A DNA stretch of 64,000 bases from Jiangella alkaliphila (GCF_900105925.1 NZ_LT629791.1:7472001-7536000); one strand, 5' to 3'; counted from the stretch's first letter, positions 54,758 to 64,000 are shown. Notes: generated by a model from the sequence alone, not told the origin. Made by a program: numbers and translations.

Positions 54758-56957
54758 ACCCGCGCAGCCGCAGGCTGTTCGACACGACGAACACCGACGA
54801 GAACGCCATGGCCGCGCCCGCCAGCATCGGGTTGAGCAGCCCGGCCGCGGCCAGCGGCAGCGCCATGACGTTGTAGCCGAACGCCCAGAACAGGTTGCCC
54901 TTGATCGTCGTGAGCGTGCGCCGGGCCAGCCGGATCGCGTCGGCGGCCGCGTTCAGGTCGCCGCGGACCAGCGTGAGGTCGGACGCCTCGATCGCGACGT
55001 CGGTGCCGGTGCCCATCGCCAGGCCGAGGTCGGCCTGGGCCAGCGCGGCGGCGTCGTTGACCCCGTCGCCCACCATCGCGACGACCTTGCCCTCGCTCTG
55101 CAGCCGCTTGAGGACGTCGACCTTGTCGGCCGGCAGCACCTCGGCGACGACGTGGTCGATGTCGACCTCGCGCGCCACCGTCCGGGCGGTCGCCTCGTTG
55201 TCGCCGGTCAGCAGAATCGGCGTCAGCCCCAGCCCGCGCAGCCGCGCGATCGCGGCGGCCGACGTCGGCTTCACGGCGTCGGCGACCACGAGCACGCCGC
55301 GCGCGGCGCCGTCCCACGCGACGGCGACGGCGGTGCGGCCCGCGGCTTCGGCCCGCTCCATCGCCTCGGTCAGCTCCGCGGGCAGCGCGACCGACCAGTC
55401 GGCCAGCAGCCGCGGCCGGCCGGCCAGCAGGCCGTGCCCGTCGACGACGCCCTGGACGCCGAGGCCCTCGACGTTGCGGAAGCCCTCGACGGCGGGCAGC
55501 GCGCCGACCCGCGAGCGGGCGCCGTCGGCGACGGCCCGGGCGATCGGGTGCTCGGAGGCGTCCTCGAGCGCGCCGGCCAGCCGCAGCAGGTCGTCCTCGG
55601 ACTCGCCGTCGGCGGTGACGACCTCGACCAGCGTCATCGTGCCGGTGGTGACCGTGCCGGTCTTGTCCAGCACGACGGTGTCGACGCGGCGGGTCGACTC
55701 CAGCACCTGCGGGCCCTTGATGATGATGCCGAGCTGCGCGCCGCGCCCGGTGCCGACCAGCAGCGCCGTCGGCGTGGCGAGGCCGAGCGCGCACGGGCAG
55801 GCGATGATCAGCACCGCCACGGCGGCCGCGAACGCCGCCCCGGACCCGCCGCCGGTGCCCAGCCAGAAGCCCAGCGTGGCGACGGCCAGCCCGATGACGA
55901 TCGGCACGAAGATGCCCGACACGCGGTCGGCCAGCCGCTGGACCTCGGCCTTGCCGTTCTGCGCGTCCTCGACCAGCTTGGCCAGCTGCGCGAGCTGGGT
56001 GTCGGCGCCGACCCGGGTGGCCCGCACGACCAGCCGCCCGTGCGCGTTGACGGTGGCGCCGGCAACCTCGTCGCCCGCGGCCACCTCGACCGGGACGGAC
56101 TCGCCGGTGAGCATCGATCGGTCGACGGCCGACGCGCCCTCGGTGACGACGCCGTCGGTGGCGATCTTCTCGCCCGGCCGGACCACGAACAGGTCGCCGA
56201 CGGCGAGGTCGCCGGCCGGGACCCGCAGCTCGACGCCGTCACGCAGGACGGAGACCTCCTTGGCGCCCAGCTCCAGCAGCGCCCGCAGCGCCGCGCCGGC
56301 CCGTCGCTTCGACCGGGCCTCGAAGTACCGCCCGGCCAGGATGAACGTCGTGACGCCCGCGGCGACCTCGAGGTAGATCTCGCCGGCGCCGCTGCTGCGC
56401 TCGATGGTCAGCTCGAACGGGTGCGTCATGCCCGGGATGCCGGCGGTGCCGCGGAACAGCGCGTACACCGACCAGCCGAGCGCGGCCAGCGTGCCCATCG
56501 AGATGAGCGTGTCCATGGTGGCGGTGCCGTGGCGCAGGTTGGTCCATGCGGCCTTGTGGAACGGGAGCCCGGCGCCCAGCACCACCGGCGCTGCCAGCGT
56601 CAGCGACAGCCACTGCCAGTAGTCGAACTGCCAGGCCGGCACCATCGCGAGCACGATGACCGGCACGCTGAGCACGACGGACAGGATCAGCCGGTCGCGG
56701 AGGGTGCGGACGGGGTCGGCGGCGGCCTCGGTCTGGGGTGACGGGGTCGGCTGCGGCACCCGCGCGGTGTAGCCGGCGGCCTCGACCGCCTGGATCAGCC
56801 GGTCGGTGCCGACGCCCTCGCCGTAGGTCACCCGCGCCTTCTCGGTCGCGTAGTTGACGGTGGCGGTGACGCCGTCGAGCTTGTTCAGCTTCCGCTCGAC
56901 CCGGTTGGCGCAGGACGCGCAGGTCATGCCGCCGATCTCGAGGTCGACGATGCTCAT
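54741..56957 (-). CDS. copA: Copper-translocating P-type ATPase
   Basis: 738 residues. An N-terminal HMA domain with [15 protein letters not shown] is followed by eight membrane helices. [10 protein letters not shown] (actuator), [19 protein letters not shown] (CPC transport site), [12 protein letters not shown] (phosphorylation Asp), [15 protein letters not shown] and [12 protein letters not shown] are all present. The C-terminal membrane pair YNVMALP and [16 protein letters not shown] matches Cu(I)-type P1B-1 ATPases. It exports cytoplasmic copper. It is the last gene of the csoR-copZ-secreted protein-copA operon, overlapping its neighbour by four bases. Confidence 0.96.
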   Translation of the reverse strand: MSIVDLEIGGMTCASCANRVERKLNKLDGVTATVNYATEKARVTYGEGVGTDRLIQAVEAAGYTARVPQPTPSPQTEAAADPVRTLRDRLILSVVLSVPVIVLAMVPAWQFDYWQWLSLTLAAPVVLGAGLPFHKAAWTNLRHGTATMDTLISMGTLAALGWSVYALFRGTAGIPGMTHPFELTIERSSGAGEIYLEVAAGVTTFILAGRYFEARSKRRAGAALRALLELGAKEVSVLRDGVELRVPAGDLAVGDLFVVRPGEKIATDGVVTEGASAVDRSMLTGESVPVEVAAGDEVAGATVNAHGRLVVRATRVGADTQLAQLAKLVEDAQNGKAEVQRLADRVSGIFVPIVIGLAVATLGFWLGTGGGSGAAFAAAVAVLIIACPCALGLATPTALLVGTGRGAQLGIIIKGPQVLESTRRVDTVVLDKTGTVTTGTMTLVEVVTADGESEDDLLRLAGALEDASEHPIARAVADGARSRVGALPAVEGFRNVEGLGVQGVVDGHGLLAGRPRLLADWSVALPAELTEAMERAEAAGRTAVAVAWDGAARGVLVVADAVKPTSAAAIARLRGLGLTPILLTGDNEATARTVAREVDIDHVVAEVLPADKVDVLKRLQSEGKVVAMVGDGVNDAAALAQADLGLAMGTGTDVAIEASDLTLVRGDLNAAADAIRLARRTLTTIKGNLFWAFGYNVMALPLAAAGLLNPMLAGAAMAFSSVFVVSNSLRLRGFKAAA

Positions 56958-57862
56958 GGGTGCTCCTCCGCCGCGATGGTGAACTCGGCCGTGCGGACGA
57001 CGCCGTCGTGCTGGAAGTCGAAGAACAGCCGGTAGTCGGCGGCCGACGCCGCGGTGGCGAAGAACGAGACGTCCGGTCCGGGCGGCGTGACGCCGTCGCC
57101 GGGCTCGCCCTCGGGATGGACGTGCAGGTAGGCGAGGTCGCCGTCGCGCAGCGCCACGAGGTGCCCGTAGGCGCCGAGGTACGGCTCGAGGTCGGTGACC
57201 GGGACGCCGTCGCGGCTGACGCTCAGGGTGAGCTCGGTCTCCTCGCCGGCGTCCAGGTGGGCGTCGAGCGTGACGGTGTACCCGTCGACCTCCGCCGTGG
57301 TGCTGGAGGCGGGGAGCGCGGCCGGCTGGTAGTCGCCGGGGACGGAGAGGCCGGTGCCGAGCGTCAGCGCCTCGCCGTGGGTGGAGAAGTCGGCGAACAG
57401 CTTCCACTCGCCGGGCGTGAGGTCCAGCGCCGTGGACCAGGTGCCGTCGGCGGCCCGGACCGGGTGGACGTGCTGGTAGCCGGTGAGGTCGCGGCGGACG
57501 GCGATGAGGTGCAGCTCCTGCTCGTGCTCGACGTCGAACTCGGTGACGACGCCGTCGGGGCCGTCGATGGTGAAGCTGAGCTGCTGGTCCTCGCCCGCCG
57601 CCAGCGTGTCGGTGGCGAGGGCGAACGTGTAGCCGCGGTCGGAGACCATCAGCCCGCCGGGCAGGTGCTCGGCGCCTTCGGCGTCGGCGGCGGACTCGGC
57701 GTGGCCGCCGGCCTCCTCCTCGTGACCGGCGTCGTCGCTGTGCGCGGCGGGCGCTGCCTCGTCCGTGCCGATCGGGCCGACGATGCGGCCGACCCCGGCC
57801 GCCAGGCCGAACGCGCCGGCGAGGCACAGCGCGTAGACGCCGAGTTTGGCCGGCGCGTTCAT
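56954..57862 (-). CDS. Exported protein of the copper operon with HVHP motifs
   Basis: 302 residues. One N-terminal hydrophobic signal/anchor ([21 protein letters not shown]), then a His/Glu-rich stretch ([18 protein letters not shown]). Two beta-rich halves follow, with YQHVHPVR and [10 protein letters not shown] and a C-terminal [19 protein letters not shown]. The repeated HVHP elements and His-rich linker suggest extracellular metal binding, and similar proteins sit in actinobacterial copA operons. It overlaps copA and begins 22 bases after copZ. No enzymatic motif is recognised. Confidence 0.75.
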   Translation of the reverse strand: MNAPAKLGVYALCLAGAFGLAAGVGRIVGPIGTDEAAPAAHSDDAGHEEEAGGHAESAADAEGAEHLPGGLMVSDRGYTFALATDTLAAGEDQQLSFTIDGPDGVVTEFDVEHEQELHLIAVRRDLTGYQHVHPVRAADGTWSTALDLTPGEWKLFADFSTHGEALTLGTGLSVPGDYQPAALPASSTTAEVDGYTVTLDAHLDAGEETELTLSVSRDGVPVTDLEPYLGAYGHLVALRDGDLAYLHVHPEGEPGDGVTPPGPDVSFFATAASAADYRLFFDFQHDGVVRTAEFTIAAEEHP

Positions 57863-57884
57863 GGCACTACCTCCGTGGTTGGGA

Positions 57885-58094
57885 TCAGGAACCGGCGAGC
57901 TGGTAGCCGGCCTCTTCGACCGCGACCTTGACGTCGCCGCCGTCGAGCGGCGCGGCGCTGGTGACGTCGACATTGCCGGTGGCGAGGTCGACGTCGACGC
58001 GGCTGACGCCGTCGAGCCGGCCGAGCTCCTCGCGGACCGAGCCTGCGCAGTGGTCGCAGGTCATGCCGACGACGGTGTAAGTGGACGTGGTCAT
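57885..58094 (-). CDS. copZ: Copper chaperone (heavy-metal-associated domain)
   Basis: 69 residues consisting of a single HMA domain with TVVGMTCDHCAGSVREELG, the MxCxxC copper site. It shuttles Cu(I) to the CopA ATPase, whose own HMA domain at its N-terminus would receive it. Situated between csoR and the exported protein in the operon. Confidence 0.93.
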   Translation of the reverse strand: MTTSTYTVVGMTCDHCAGSVREELGRLDGVSRVDVDLATGNVDVTSAAPLDGGDVKVAVEEAGYQLAGS

Positions 58095-58146
58095 GCTGAA
58101 GCCTTCCCTCGTGGCTGTGCGGAACAGTGCTGCGTGGACTCGCGAG

Positions 58147-58458
58147 TCAGGACCGGACCAACCTGGCGATGGCGTCGGACGCCTCCTTGACCTTGGCGTC
58201 GGCCTCGGGACCGCCCTGCCGAGCCGCCTCGACGACGCAGTGCGCCAGGTGCTCCTCGAGCAGCCCGAGCGCGACCGACTCCAGCGCCTTCGTCATGGCC
58301 GAGACCTGCGTGAGGATGTCGATGCAGTACTTCTCCTCGGCGACCATCCGCTGCAGCCCCCGCGCCTGACCCTCGATGCGGGTGAGCCGCTTGAGGTAGT
58401 CGTCCTTGCGGTGGATGTAGCCGTGGTGGCCGTGGTCCTCATCGGGTGTCTCGGTCAT
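58147..58458 (-). CDS. csoR: Copper-sensing transcriptional repressor
   Basis: 103 residues, DUF156 fold. HRKDDYLKRLTRIEGQARGLQRMV then KYCIDILTQ and EEHLAHCVVEA give Cys45, His70 and Cys74, the exact C-x24-H-x3-C spacing of Cu(I)-binding CsoR. Apo-CsoR represses the operon and releases DNA on copper binding. It is the first gene of the csoR-copZ-...-copA unit. The palindromic box at 58536-58557 upstream is its likely operator. Confidence 0.93.
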   Translation of the reverse strand: MTETPDEDHGHHGYIHRKDDYLKRLTRIEGQARGLQRMVAEEKYCIDILTQVSAMTKALESVALGLLEEHLAHCVVEAARQGGPEADAKVKEASDAIARLVRS

Positions 58459-58535
58459 GTGTCCTCCTCGCGTCGACGCCAACCCCGTCCCGTACACGGT
58501 ACCCCGGTGCGGTATCGGCGTCTGCGTACATTCAT

Positions 58536-58557
58536 ACATTACCCCCCTAGGGTATGT
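58536..58557. promoter_or_regulatory. CsoR-type operator
   Basis: ACATTACCCCCCTAGGGTATGT is a GC-rich pseudo-palindrome with ACAT/ATGT ends and ACCC/GGGT cores (two parts: ACATTACCC and GGGTATGT). It lies 78 bases before the csoR start. CsoR boxes in actinobacteria are of this TACCC...GGGTA type. Confidence 0.6.
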
Positions 58558-58733
58558 CCACCCGTTCGCGGCTGGAGATCGTCCAGGTGGTCGACACGCC
58601 GGAGGCCACCCACATCCGCTACCGGATCGTCCGCTGAGAAAAGTCCGCGCCGCGGTGTCGGATCGGGGTAGCCGCGTACGTAGAAGAGGTGAGCGGCGCA
58701 CCACGAGGGCGCCCCCGACCACGGGAGAACACC

Positions 58734-59315
58734 ATGAGCGCGACCTACACCTTCGACGTCTTTTGCAGCCTCGACGGGTTCGGCTCCGTCGCCGCCGGCG
58801 CCGACTGGGGCGGCTACTGGGGCAAACAGGGCCCGGAGCTGCTCGACCACCGCCTCTCCCTGTACGGCGAGGAGCAGCGGATCGTCTTCGGGGCCACCAC
58901 GTACCGGGCGTTCGCGCGGATGCTGGCCGAGAGCTCCGAGGGCGACGACGTCCGCGACCCGTGGGTGACCCGGATGCGGAACCTGCCGACCACGGTGGTG
59001 TCGAGCACCCTGGAAGGACCCCTCGACTGGCCGGACGCGACGCTCGAGACCGGCGACGCCGTCGACGTCGTGGCCCGGCTCAAGGAGCAGTCCGACGTGC
59101 CGTTGCGCTCGCACGGCAGCCTGTCGCTGAACCGGGCGCTGATGGCGGCCGGCCTGGTCGACGTCGTCCAGGTGACGCTGTTCCCCGTCATCACGGGCCG
59201 GAGCGGTGAGGAGCCGATCTTCCAGGGCGCAGCCGACTTCGACCTCGAGCTGATCGAGACCCGCACCCTCGACGGCCGCACCCAGGAGCTCATCTACCGG
59301 CCCACGCTCCACTGA
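58734..59315 (+). CDS. Dihydrofolate reductase / RibD C-terminal family protein
   Basis: 193 residues. FDVFCSLDGFGSVAAGADW, RIVFGATTYRAFARML, LPTTVVSSTLEGPLDWPD, LRSHGSLSLNRALMAAGLVD and VTLFPVITG match the RibD_C/YyaP-type reductases of unknown substrate. The N-terminal position of the usual catalytic residue cannot be judged. GGGAGA precedes the ATG. It is divergent from csoR with 275 bp between starts. Confidence 0.82.
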   Translation: MSATYTFDVFCSLDGFGSVAAGADWGGYWGKQGPELLDHRLSLYGEEQRIVFGATTYRAFARMLAESSEGDDVRDPWVTRMRNLPTTVVSSTLEGPLDWPDATLETGDAVDVVARLKEQSDVPLRSHGSLSLNRALMAAGLVDVVQVTLFPVITGRSGEEPIFQGAADFDLELIETRTLDGRTQELIYRPTLH

Positions 59316-59355
59316 CCTGAAGCGGCCGGCGCCGGTCGTGACAGACTGTGCGCCC

Positions 59356-59958
59356 GTGCATCGTGTCGTCCTTCTCGCCGGCCCGTCGGGCAGCGGCAAG
59401 TCCCGGCTGGCCCGCGAGAGCGGCCTGCCGGTGCTCAACCTCGACCACTTCTACCGCGACGGCGACGACCCGGACATGCCGCGCCATCCGGAGCTGGGCA
59501 TCGTCGACTGGGACGACCCGCGCGCGTGGGACGCCGAGCGGGCCGTCGACACGCTGGTGCAGCTGTGCCGCACGGGCAGCGCGCAGATCCCGGTCTACGA
59601 CATCGCGCACGACCGCACCGTCGGCACGGAGCTGTTCACCGTCGGTGACGTGCCGGTGTTCGTGGCCGAGGGGTTGTTCGCGGCCGACATCGTCGACGCG
59701 TGCCGGGCGAGGGGCATCCTGGCCGACGCGATCGTGCTGCGCCGCAAGCCGTGGAAGAACTTCCTGCGCCGGCTCACCCGCGACCTCGCCGAGCACCGCA
59801 AGCCGCCGCTGACGCTGCTGCGCCGCGGCCGCGAGCTGATGCGGACCGAGCAGGCGATCGTCGACCGGCAGCTCGGCCTCGGCGCCCGGCCGGCCGACGC
59901 GGAGGACGCTCGCAACGCCATCAGGGATGCCGCCGATGCGCCCTCCGGGATGCCCTGA
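59356..59958 (+). CDS. Uridine kinase-like P-loop protein
   Basis: 200 residues. VVLLAGPSGSGKSRLARESG (P-loop), LNLDHFYRDGDDPDMP, IVDWDDPRAWD and QIPVYDIAHDRTVG are the elements of uridine kinase/PRK-like proteins. The LRRKPWKNFLRRLTRDL helix and VDRQL end resemble the short actinobacterial version. It probably phosphorylates a nucleoside or pantothenate-like substrate. GTG 59356 is preferred because CAGACT sits 8 bases upstream; a GTG at 59338 is in frame. Confidence 0.82.
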   Translation: MHRVVLLAGPSGSGKSRLARESGLPVLNLDHFYRDGDDPDMPRHPELGIVDWDDPRAWDAERAVDTLVQLCRTGSAQIPVYDIAHDRTVGTELFTVGDVPVFVAEGLFAADIVDACRARGILADAIVLRRKPWKNFLRRLTRDLAEHRKPPLTLLRRGRELMRTEQAIVDRQLGLGARPADAEDARNAIRDAADAPSGMP

Positions 59959-60029
59959 CCTGCCGACTCCGGGACGGACCATCCGCGAGACGGACGCCGC
60001 CGGCAGGCCCGCGCGCCTACCGTTGAGGT

Positions 60030-60242
60030 ATGAGCACAAGCAGCTATTACCCCGAGGCCCGGGGCGGTCTGGTCCGCCCGACCGGCAACCGCATGATCGG
60101 CGGTGTCTGCGCCGGCCTGGCCCGGCGGTTCGGCATGAAGACCCGCACCGTGCGGCTGCTCTTCATCCTGTCCTGCCTGCTGCCCGGCCCGCAGATCCTG
60201 GTCTACCTGGCGCTCTGGCTGATCATGCCGAGCGAGGACTGA
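60030..60242 (+). CDS. PspC domain membrane protein
   Basis: 70 residues. [32 protein letters not shown] and a membrane segment [17 protein letters not shown] make a complete PspC module. The family is linked to envelope stress. TACCGT ends 6 bases before the ATG, so a leaderless start is likely. The 3' end overlaps the convergent adenosine deaminase by 20 bases. Confidence 0.88.
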   Translation: MSTSSYYPEARGGLVRPTGNRMIGGVCAGLARRFGMKTRTVRLLFILSCLLPGPQILVYLALWLIMPSED

Positions 60243-61362
60243 GCCGTTCCGTCCCGGCGGCGCGGACCTGGTCGAACGCCCGCTGGGCACCCAGCGCGGT
60301 GTACCCGGGCTTGACGACGTCGTTGATCAGCGCGAGCCGCTGGTCGAACGGGATGAACGCGCTCTTGAGCGCATTGACCGTGAACCACTGGAAGTCGGGC
60401 AGGTCGTAGCCGAACGCGTCGGCCAGCAGCGCGAACTCGCGGGACATCGAGGTCCCGCTCATCAGCCGGTTGTCGGTGTTGACGGTGACCCGGAACCGCA
60501 GCCGCGCGAGCAGCTCGATCGGGTGCTCGGCGATCGAGCCCGCCGCGCCGGTCTGGATGTTCGACGACGGGCACAGCTCCAGCGGGATCCGCTTGTCGCG
60601 GACGTACGCCGCCAGCCGCCCGAGCGTCACCGCGCCGTCGGCGCCCACCGCGACGTCGTCGATGATGCGCACGCCGTGGCCCAGGCGGTCCGCGCCGCAC
60701 CACTGCAGCGCCTCCCAGATGGACGGCAGCCCGAACGCCTCGCCGGCGTGGATGGTGAAGTGCGCGTTCTCGCGGCGCAGGTACTCGAACGCGTCGAGGT
60801 GGCGGGTGGGTGGGAAGCCCGCCTCGGCGCCGGCGATGTCGAAGCCGACGACGCCGGCCTCGCGGTTCGCGACGGCGAGCTCGGCGATCTCGCGGGACCG
60901 GGCCGCGTGCCGCATGGCCGTGAGCAGCGTCGCGACGCGGATCGGCCGGCCCGCCGCGGCCGCCCGCGACTCACCCAGCCGGAATCCCTCCTCGACCGCC
61001 GCGACCACGTCGTCGAGCGACAGGCCGCCGCTGAGGTGCTGCTCGGGCGCGTACCGCACCTCGGCGTAGACGACGCCGTCGGCGGCGAGGTCCTCGGCGC
61101 ACTCGGCGGCCACCCGGACCAGCGCGTCGCGCGTCTGCATGACCGCGACGGTGTGCTCGAACGTCGTCAGGTACCGCTCCAGCGACCCGGAGTCGGCGGC
61201 CTCGGTGAACCACCGCCGCAGGCCGGGCTCGTCGGCGGCCGGCAGCTCGTGCCCGATCTCCGCGGCCAGCTCGAGGACGGTGGCCGGCCGCAGCCCGCCG
61301 TCGAGGTGGTCGTGCAGCAGCACCTTCGGCGCGGCCAGGATCTCGGCGTCGGTCGGTCGCAT
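60223..61362 (-). CDS. add: Adenosine deaminase
   Basis: 379 residues. Metal and catalytic motifs in order are [15 protein letters not shown] (HxH), [31 protein letters not shown] (HAGE, with catalytic Glu), [21 protein letters not shown] and [13 protein letters not shown] (metal Asp, next residue Asn where many family members have Asp). It converts adenosine to inosine, feeding the purine nucleoside phosphorylase. TAGGTT sits 6 bases before its ATG on the minus strand. Confidence 0.95.
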   Translation of the reverse strand: MRPTDAEILAAPKVLLHDHLDGGLRPATVLELAAEIGHELPAADEPGLRRWFTEAADSGSLERYLTTFEHTVAVMQTRDALVRVAAECAEDLAADGVVYAEVRYAPEQHLSGGLSLDDVVAAVEEGFRLGESRAAAAGRPIRVATLLTAMRHAARSREIAELAVANREAGVVGFDIAGAEAGFPPTRHLDAFEYLRRENAHFTIHAGEAFGLPSIWEALQWCGADRLGHGVRIIDDVAVGADGAVTLGRLAAYVRDKRIPLELCPSSNIQTGAAGSIAEHPIELLARLRFRVTVNTDNRLMSGTSMSREFALLADAFGYDLPDFQWFTVNALKSAFIPFDQRLALINDVVKPGYTALGAQRAFDQVRAAGTERLSPRSA

Positions 61363-61368
61363 GGTCCG

Positions 61369-61374
61369 AACCTA
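61369..61374 (-). promoter_or_regulatory. Putative -10 element of the adenosine deaminase gene
   Basis: Minus-strand TAGGTT ends 6 bases before the ATG at 61362 with no ribosome site between; leaderless transcription is likely. Confidence 0.4.
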
Positions 61375-61406
61375 CCGCTCCGGTTGCGTACATCGCCGCT
61401 GGGTAC

Positions 61407-61940
61407 ATGCCCGATGTGAGCCAGCATCTCGCGACGCTGCCGAGCACCCGCGACGCCGTCGCCGCCCGCCGCGGCCGGAACCTGCGGCGCGTCGGCATCG
61501 TGGCGCTCATCGCCCTGGTGCTGGCCGCGCTCGCCGGCGCGCTGGGCCCGCGAGCGGCGACGACGACGGCGTCCGGCGGCGGGTACGAGCTCAGCGTCCG
61601 GCACGGCCAGATCACCCGGCCCGGCCTCCCCGTCCCGCTGGAGATCACCGTCGAGCGGACCGGCGGGTTCGACGGCCCGGTCACGGTGTCGGTGAGCCGT
61701 GGCCTGCTCGACCGGCTGGACTTCAACAACTGGTCGCCGAACGCCGACGGCGAGAGCGTCGGCCCGGACCGGGTGGAGTACGAGTTCACCCCGCCGCGCG
61801 GTGACGAGCTGCACGTGTTGCTGGACGCCCGGACGGCACCCGGCCAGCTGCCCAGCCTGCGGCGGTACGCCGTCGCCGTCGTCGACTCCGGCGGCGCGGT
61901 GCTGGCCGAGGCGACGTTCCGGATGGCGGTGCTGCCCTGA
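61407..61940 (+). CDS. Membrane-anchored protein of unknown function
   Basis: 177 residues. An N-terminal cytoplasmic stretch of about 28 residues, rich in Arg, is followed by one membrane helix (VGIVALIALVLAALAGALG). A 125-residue extracellular beta-rich domain follows (ELSVRHGQITRPGLPVPLEITVERTGG seen as LPVPLEITVERTGG and VTVSVSRGLLDRLDFNNWSP). I do not recognise a family. Its stop overlaps the start of the DUF421 protein (TGATG), so both probably work together. Confidence 0.65.
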   Translation: MPDVSQHLATLPSTRDAVAARRGRNLRRVGIVALIALVLAALAGALGPRAATTTASGGGYELSVRHGQITRPGLPVPLEITVERTGGFDGPVTVSVSRGLLDRLDFNNWSPNADGESVGPDRVEYEFTPPRGDELHVLLDARTAPGQLPSLRRYAVAVVDSGGAVLAEATFRMAVLP

Positions 61941-62425
61941 TGGACATCGTCATCCGCGCCACGGTCGTGTTCGTCCTGCTGTGGTTCGTGCTGCGGGTGT
62001 CGGGCAAGCGGCAGGTGACGCAGCTGTCCGCGTTCGAGCTGATCCTGCTGGTGACGCTCGGCGACCTGATCAGCCAGACCGTCCTGCAGGACGACCTGTC
62101 GCTCACCGGCGGCACGCTCGCGGTCGCGACGTTCGCGCTGCTCTCGGTCCTGCTGTCGTGGCTGAGCTGGCGCTTCCGGCGGTCGCGGCGGCTGCTCGAG
62201 GGCGAGCCGACCATCCTGGTCAAGGACGGCCACGTCGACGACGCGGTGCTGCGGTTCGAACGGCTGCCGGTCGACGACGTGCTCGCGGCGGCGCGCGAAC
62301 ACGGCGTCCGCGACCTCGCCGCCGTCGACCTCATGGTGCTGGAGGCCGACGGCACCTTCTCCGTCTTCACGAAGTCGGAATCCGACGGCGAGGAGCCACC
62401 GAAACGCGGCGCGGTGGCAAGCTGA
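61940..62425 (+). CDS. DUF421 (YetF-like) membrane protein
   Basis: 161 residues. Three membrane helices (about 3-20, 30-48, 58-78) with RVSGKRQVTQLSAFELILLVTLGDLISQ, recognised from SGKRQVTQLSAFELILLVTL, are followed by a cytoplasmic domain with LLEGEPTILVKDGHV. This is the YetF/DUF421 family; function is not established. Coupled to the upstream membrane-anchored protein by a one-base overlap. Confidence 0.85.
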   Translation: MDIVIRATVVFVLLWFVLRVSGKRQVTQLSAFELILLVTLGDLISQTVLQDDLSLTGGTLAVATFALLSVLLSWLSWRFRRSRRLLEGEPTILVKDGHVDDAVLRFERLPVDDVLAAAREHGVRDLAAVDLMVLEADGTFSVFTKSESDGEEPPKRGAVAS

Positions 62426-62442
62426 CCGGCCCCACCCCGATA

Positions 62443-62448
62443 TAGCCT
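62443..62448 (+). promoter_or_regulatory. Putative -10 element of pta
   Basis: TAGCCT ends 6 bases before the GTG of pta at 62455, another leaderless-type arrangement. Confidence 0.4.
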
Positions 62449-62454
62449 CTCGGG

Positions 62455-64000
62455 GTGGTTCGCAGCGTCTACGTCGCATCGGTGACGGGCGAGACCGGGA
62501 AGTCGACGGTTGCGCTCGGCGCGCTGGAGGCACTCACCCGGCGGCTGGGCCGGGTCGGCGTGTTCCGTCCGGTCGTCCGCGCCGGCGCCCAGTCCGACTA
62601 CGTGCTGGAACTGCTGCTCGAGCACGACGGCGTCGACCTGCCGTACGACGTGTGCGCGGGCGTCACCTACGAGGACGTGCACGCCGACCCCGACGCCGCC
62701 ATGAGCACCATCCTCGACCGGTACCGCACCGTGGCGGCCCAGTGCGAGGCCGTCGTGGTGGTCGGCAGCGACTACACCGACGTCGACAGCCCGACGGAGT
62801 TCTCCTTCAACGCGCGGGTGGCGGCGAACCTGGGCGCACCGGTGGTGCTGGTGCTCAACGGGCACGACCGGTCGCCGGCCGACCTGCGCGCCGTCGCCGA
62901 GCTGGCCACCGCCGAGCTGACCGCGAACTACGGCACGGTCGCCGCGCTGGTGGCCAACCGGGTGCCGCCGGACGCGCTGGACGCCGCCCGCGAGGCGCTG
63001 AGCGGTCTCGGCCCGGCCTACGCGCTGCCCGAGGAGCCGTTGCTGTCCGCGCCGACGATGGGCGATCTCGTCGCGGCCGCCGGCGGCGAGCTGTTCCGCG
63101 GTGACCCGTCGCGGCTGGGCCGCGAGGTCGGCGGGCTGGTCGTCGCCGGCATGACGCTGCCGCACGTGCTGGACCGGCTGTTCGACGACGCCGTCGTCAT
63201 CACCCCGGCCGACCGCAGCGACGTCCTGCTCGGCGTGCTGGCCGCGCACGCGTCGAAGACGCTCCCGACCCTGGCCGGCGTCGTGCTGAACGGCGGGTTC
63301 GAGCTGCCGCCGCAGATCGTCCGGCTGATGGACGGCCTCGACGTCGGGCTGCCGATCGCGACCGCGCCGGGCGACACGTTCGGGACGGCGACCGCGCTGG
63401 CCGCGGTGCGTGGCCGGCTGACCTACGACGCCACCCGCAAGGTGCAGACCGCGCTGGCGCTGTTCGACCGGCACGTCGACGCCGACGACCTGCTCGACCG
63501 CCTCGACGTCACCCGCAGCGACGTCGTCACGCCGCTGATGTTCGAGCACGACCTCGTCGACCGCGCCCGCGCGTCGCTACGCCACATCGTGCTGCCCGAG
63601 GGCACCGAGGAGCGGATCCTGCGCGCCGCCGACACCGTGCTGCGCCGCGGCATCGCCGACCTCACGCTGCTCGGCCCGCCGTCCGACGTCGCGGCCGCCG
63701 CCGACCGCATCGGCGTCGACATCGGCGCCGCCCAGGTCGTCGACCCGCGGGAGAGCGAGCTGCGCGGGCGGTTCGCGCACGAGTACGCCCGGCTGCGCGC
63801 CCACCGCGGCGTCACGCAGGAGGCCGCCTGGGACCAGGTCGCCGACGTCTCCTACTTCGGCACGATGATGGTGCAGCTCGGCCTCGCCGACGGCATGGTG
63901 TCCGGCGCCGCGCACACGACGGCGCACACCATCAGGCCGGCGTTCGAGGTGATCAAGACGCTGGCGAGTGCCGCCGCCGACCGCGAGGTTCAAAGCCGCG
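62455..64000 (+). CDS. pta: Phosphate acetyltransferase, 3' end outside window
   Basis: 515 codons are visible. The N-terminal dethiobiotin-synthase-like domain has a P-loop at residues 12-18 (GETGKST), then a DRTGG domain (about 215-325, LVVAGMTLPHVL). The catalytic domain begins near residue 380: HIVLPEGTEERILRAAD, LTLLGPPSDV and DGMVSGAAHTTAHTIRPAFEVIKT. It makes acetyl-phosphate from acetyl-CoA. After residue 502 the expected PGxSxVSSVF block is not present in any frame; the sequence reads LASAAADREVQSR up to the edge. Either a rearrangement or an assembly junction lies at about 63958. GTG 62455 is chosen because TAGCCT lies 6 bases before it. Confidence 0.88.
   Translation, partial: MVRSVYVASVTGETGKSTVALGALEALTRRLGRVGVFRPVVRAGAQSDYVLELLLEHDGVDLPYDVCAGVTYEDVHADPDAAMSTILDRYRTVAAQCEAVVVVGSDYTDVDSPTEFSFNARVAANLGAPVVLVLNGHDRSPADLRAVAELATAELTANYGTVAALVANRVPPDALDAAREALSGLGPAYALPEEPLLSAPTMGDLVAAAGGELFRGDPSRLGREVGGLVVAGMTLPHVLDRLFDDAVVITPADRSDVLLGVLAAHASKTLPTLAGVVLNGGFELPPQIVRLMDGLDVGLPIATAPGDTFGTATALAAVRGRLTYDATRKVQTALALFDRHVDADDLLDRLDVTRSDVVTPLMFEHDLVDRARASLRHIVLPEGTEERILRAADTVLRRGIADLTLLGPPSDVAAAADRIGVDIGAAQVVDPRESELRGRFAHEYARLRAHRGVTQEAAWDQVADVSYFGTMMVQLGLADGMVSGAAHTTAHTIRPAFEVIKTLASAAADREVQSR

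Overview
The window is very GC-rich, densely packed, and uses many GTG starts. It looks like a chromosomal segment of a soil-type actinobacterium (Actinomycetota). Supporting signs are the acyl-CoA carboxylase epsilon subunit, an LpdA-type quinone reductase, a SARP/AfsR-family regulator, two SigE-family sigma factors, a DUF222-HNH protein, a CsoR copper repressor and LacI/AraC/PadR sugar-type regulators. The genus cannot be fixed from the sequence; Propionibacteriales or Jiangellales relatives are my guess. The order PH protein, birA, carboxylase beta, epsilon, maf and carboxylase alpha resembles the conserved actinobacterial acyl-CoA carboxylase neighbourhood.

Layout. 1-989: end of a leucine/acyl-CoA catabolic unit (HMG-CoA lyase fragment, enoyl-CoA hydratase). 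1024-6745: minus-strand block with a nucleotidyltransferase, adenylate-cyclase-like protein, PH-domain membrane protein, birA and ppc. 6852-11379: carboxylase beta, a decayed metallophosphoesterase, accE and a DUF885 peptidase-like protein. 11376-15897: a three-gene surface-polysaccharide operon (acyltransferase-GH18 fusion, deacetylase-GT2 fusion, small membrane protein). 16254-18426: SLC1-type transporter, terminator hairpin and maf. 18423-18589: a MITE-like element. 18586-21789: second carboxylase beta, acyl-CoA dehydrogenase and a divergent MerR regulator. 21794-25747: two tandem copies of a sigma factor plus two-lobed extracellular protein pair. 25874-30654: biotin carboxylase/BCCP, winged-helix protein, glycine-rich membrane protein and a Nudix hydrolase. 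30651-36996: DUF222-HNH, lpdA, lspA, purine nucleoside phosphorylase and a DrrAB-like exporter. 36965-43474: SARP regulator, phosphohexomutase, DUF1707 protein and a FN3 secreted protein. 43539-51191: LacI regulator, HisD-family dehydrogenase, SDR, AraC regulator, deoC and a full plus a half aldehyde dehydrogenase. 51196-53614: HAAS/PadR pair, a 174-bp inverted-repeat element and an XRE regulator. 53636-58458: CapA lipoprotein and a csoR-copZ-secreted protein-copA copper operon. 58734-64000: RibD-like reductase, uridine-kinase-like protein, PspC, adenosine deaminase, two membrane proteins and pta, which runs off the edge.

How the genes fit together. Several entries serve acyl-CoA carboxylation: two beta subunits, one alpha/BCCP, epsilon, BirA, and PEP carboxylase for anaplerosis. 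Nucleoside salvage is represented by purine nucleoside phosphorylase, adenosine deaminase, deoC and a phosphohexomutase. Regulation is prominent: many genes have a TAnnnT -10 element ending 6-8 bases before a GTG/ATG start, which points to leaderless transcripts. Three of those -10 elements overlap the stop codon of the preceding gene. The most interesting signals are the duplicated sigma/receptor modules with matching ECF-type promoters, the MITE that splits a shared CTAG of two convergent stop codons, the 11-bp-period repeats in front of drrAB next to a SARP gene, the split ALDH16-like pair and an SLC1 transporter with altered sodium-site residues.
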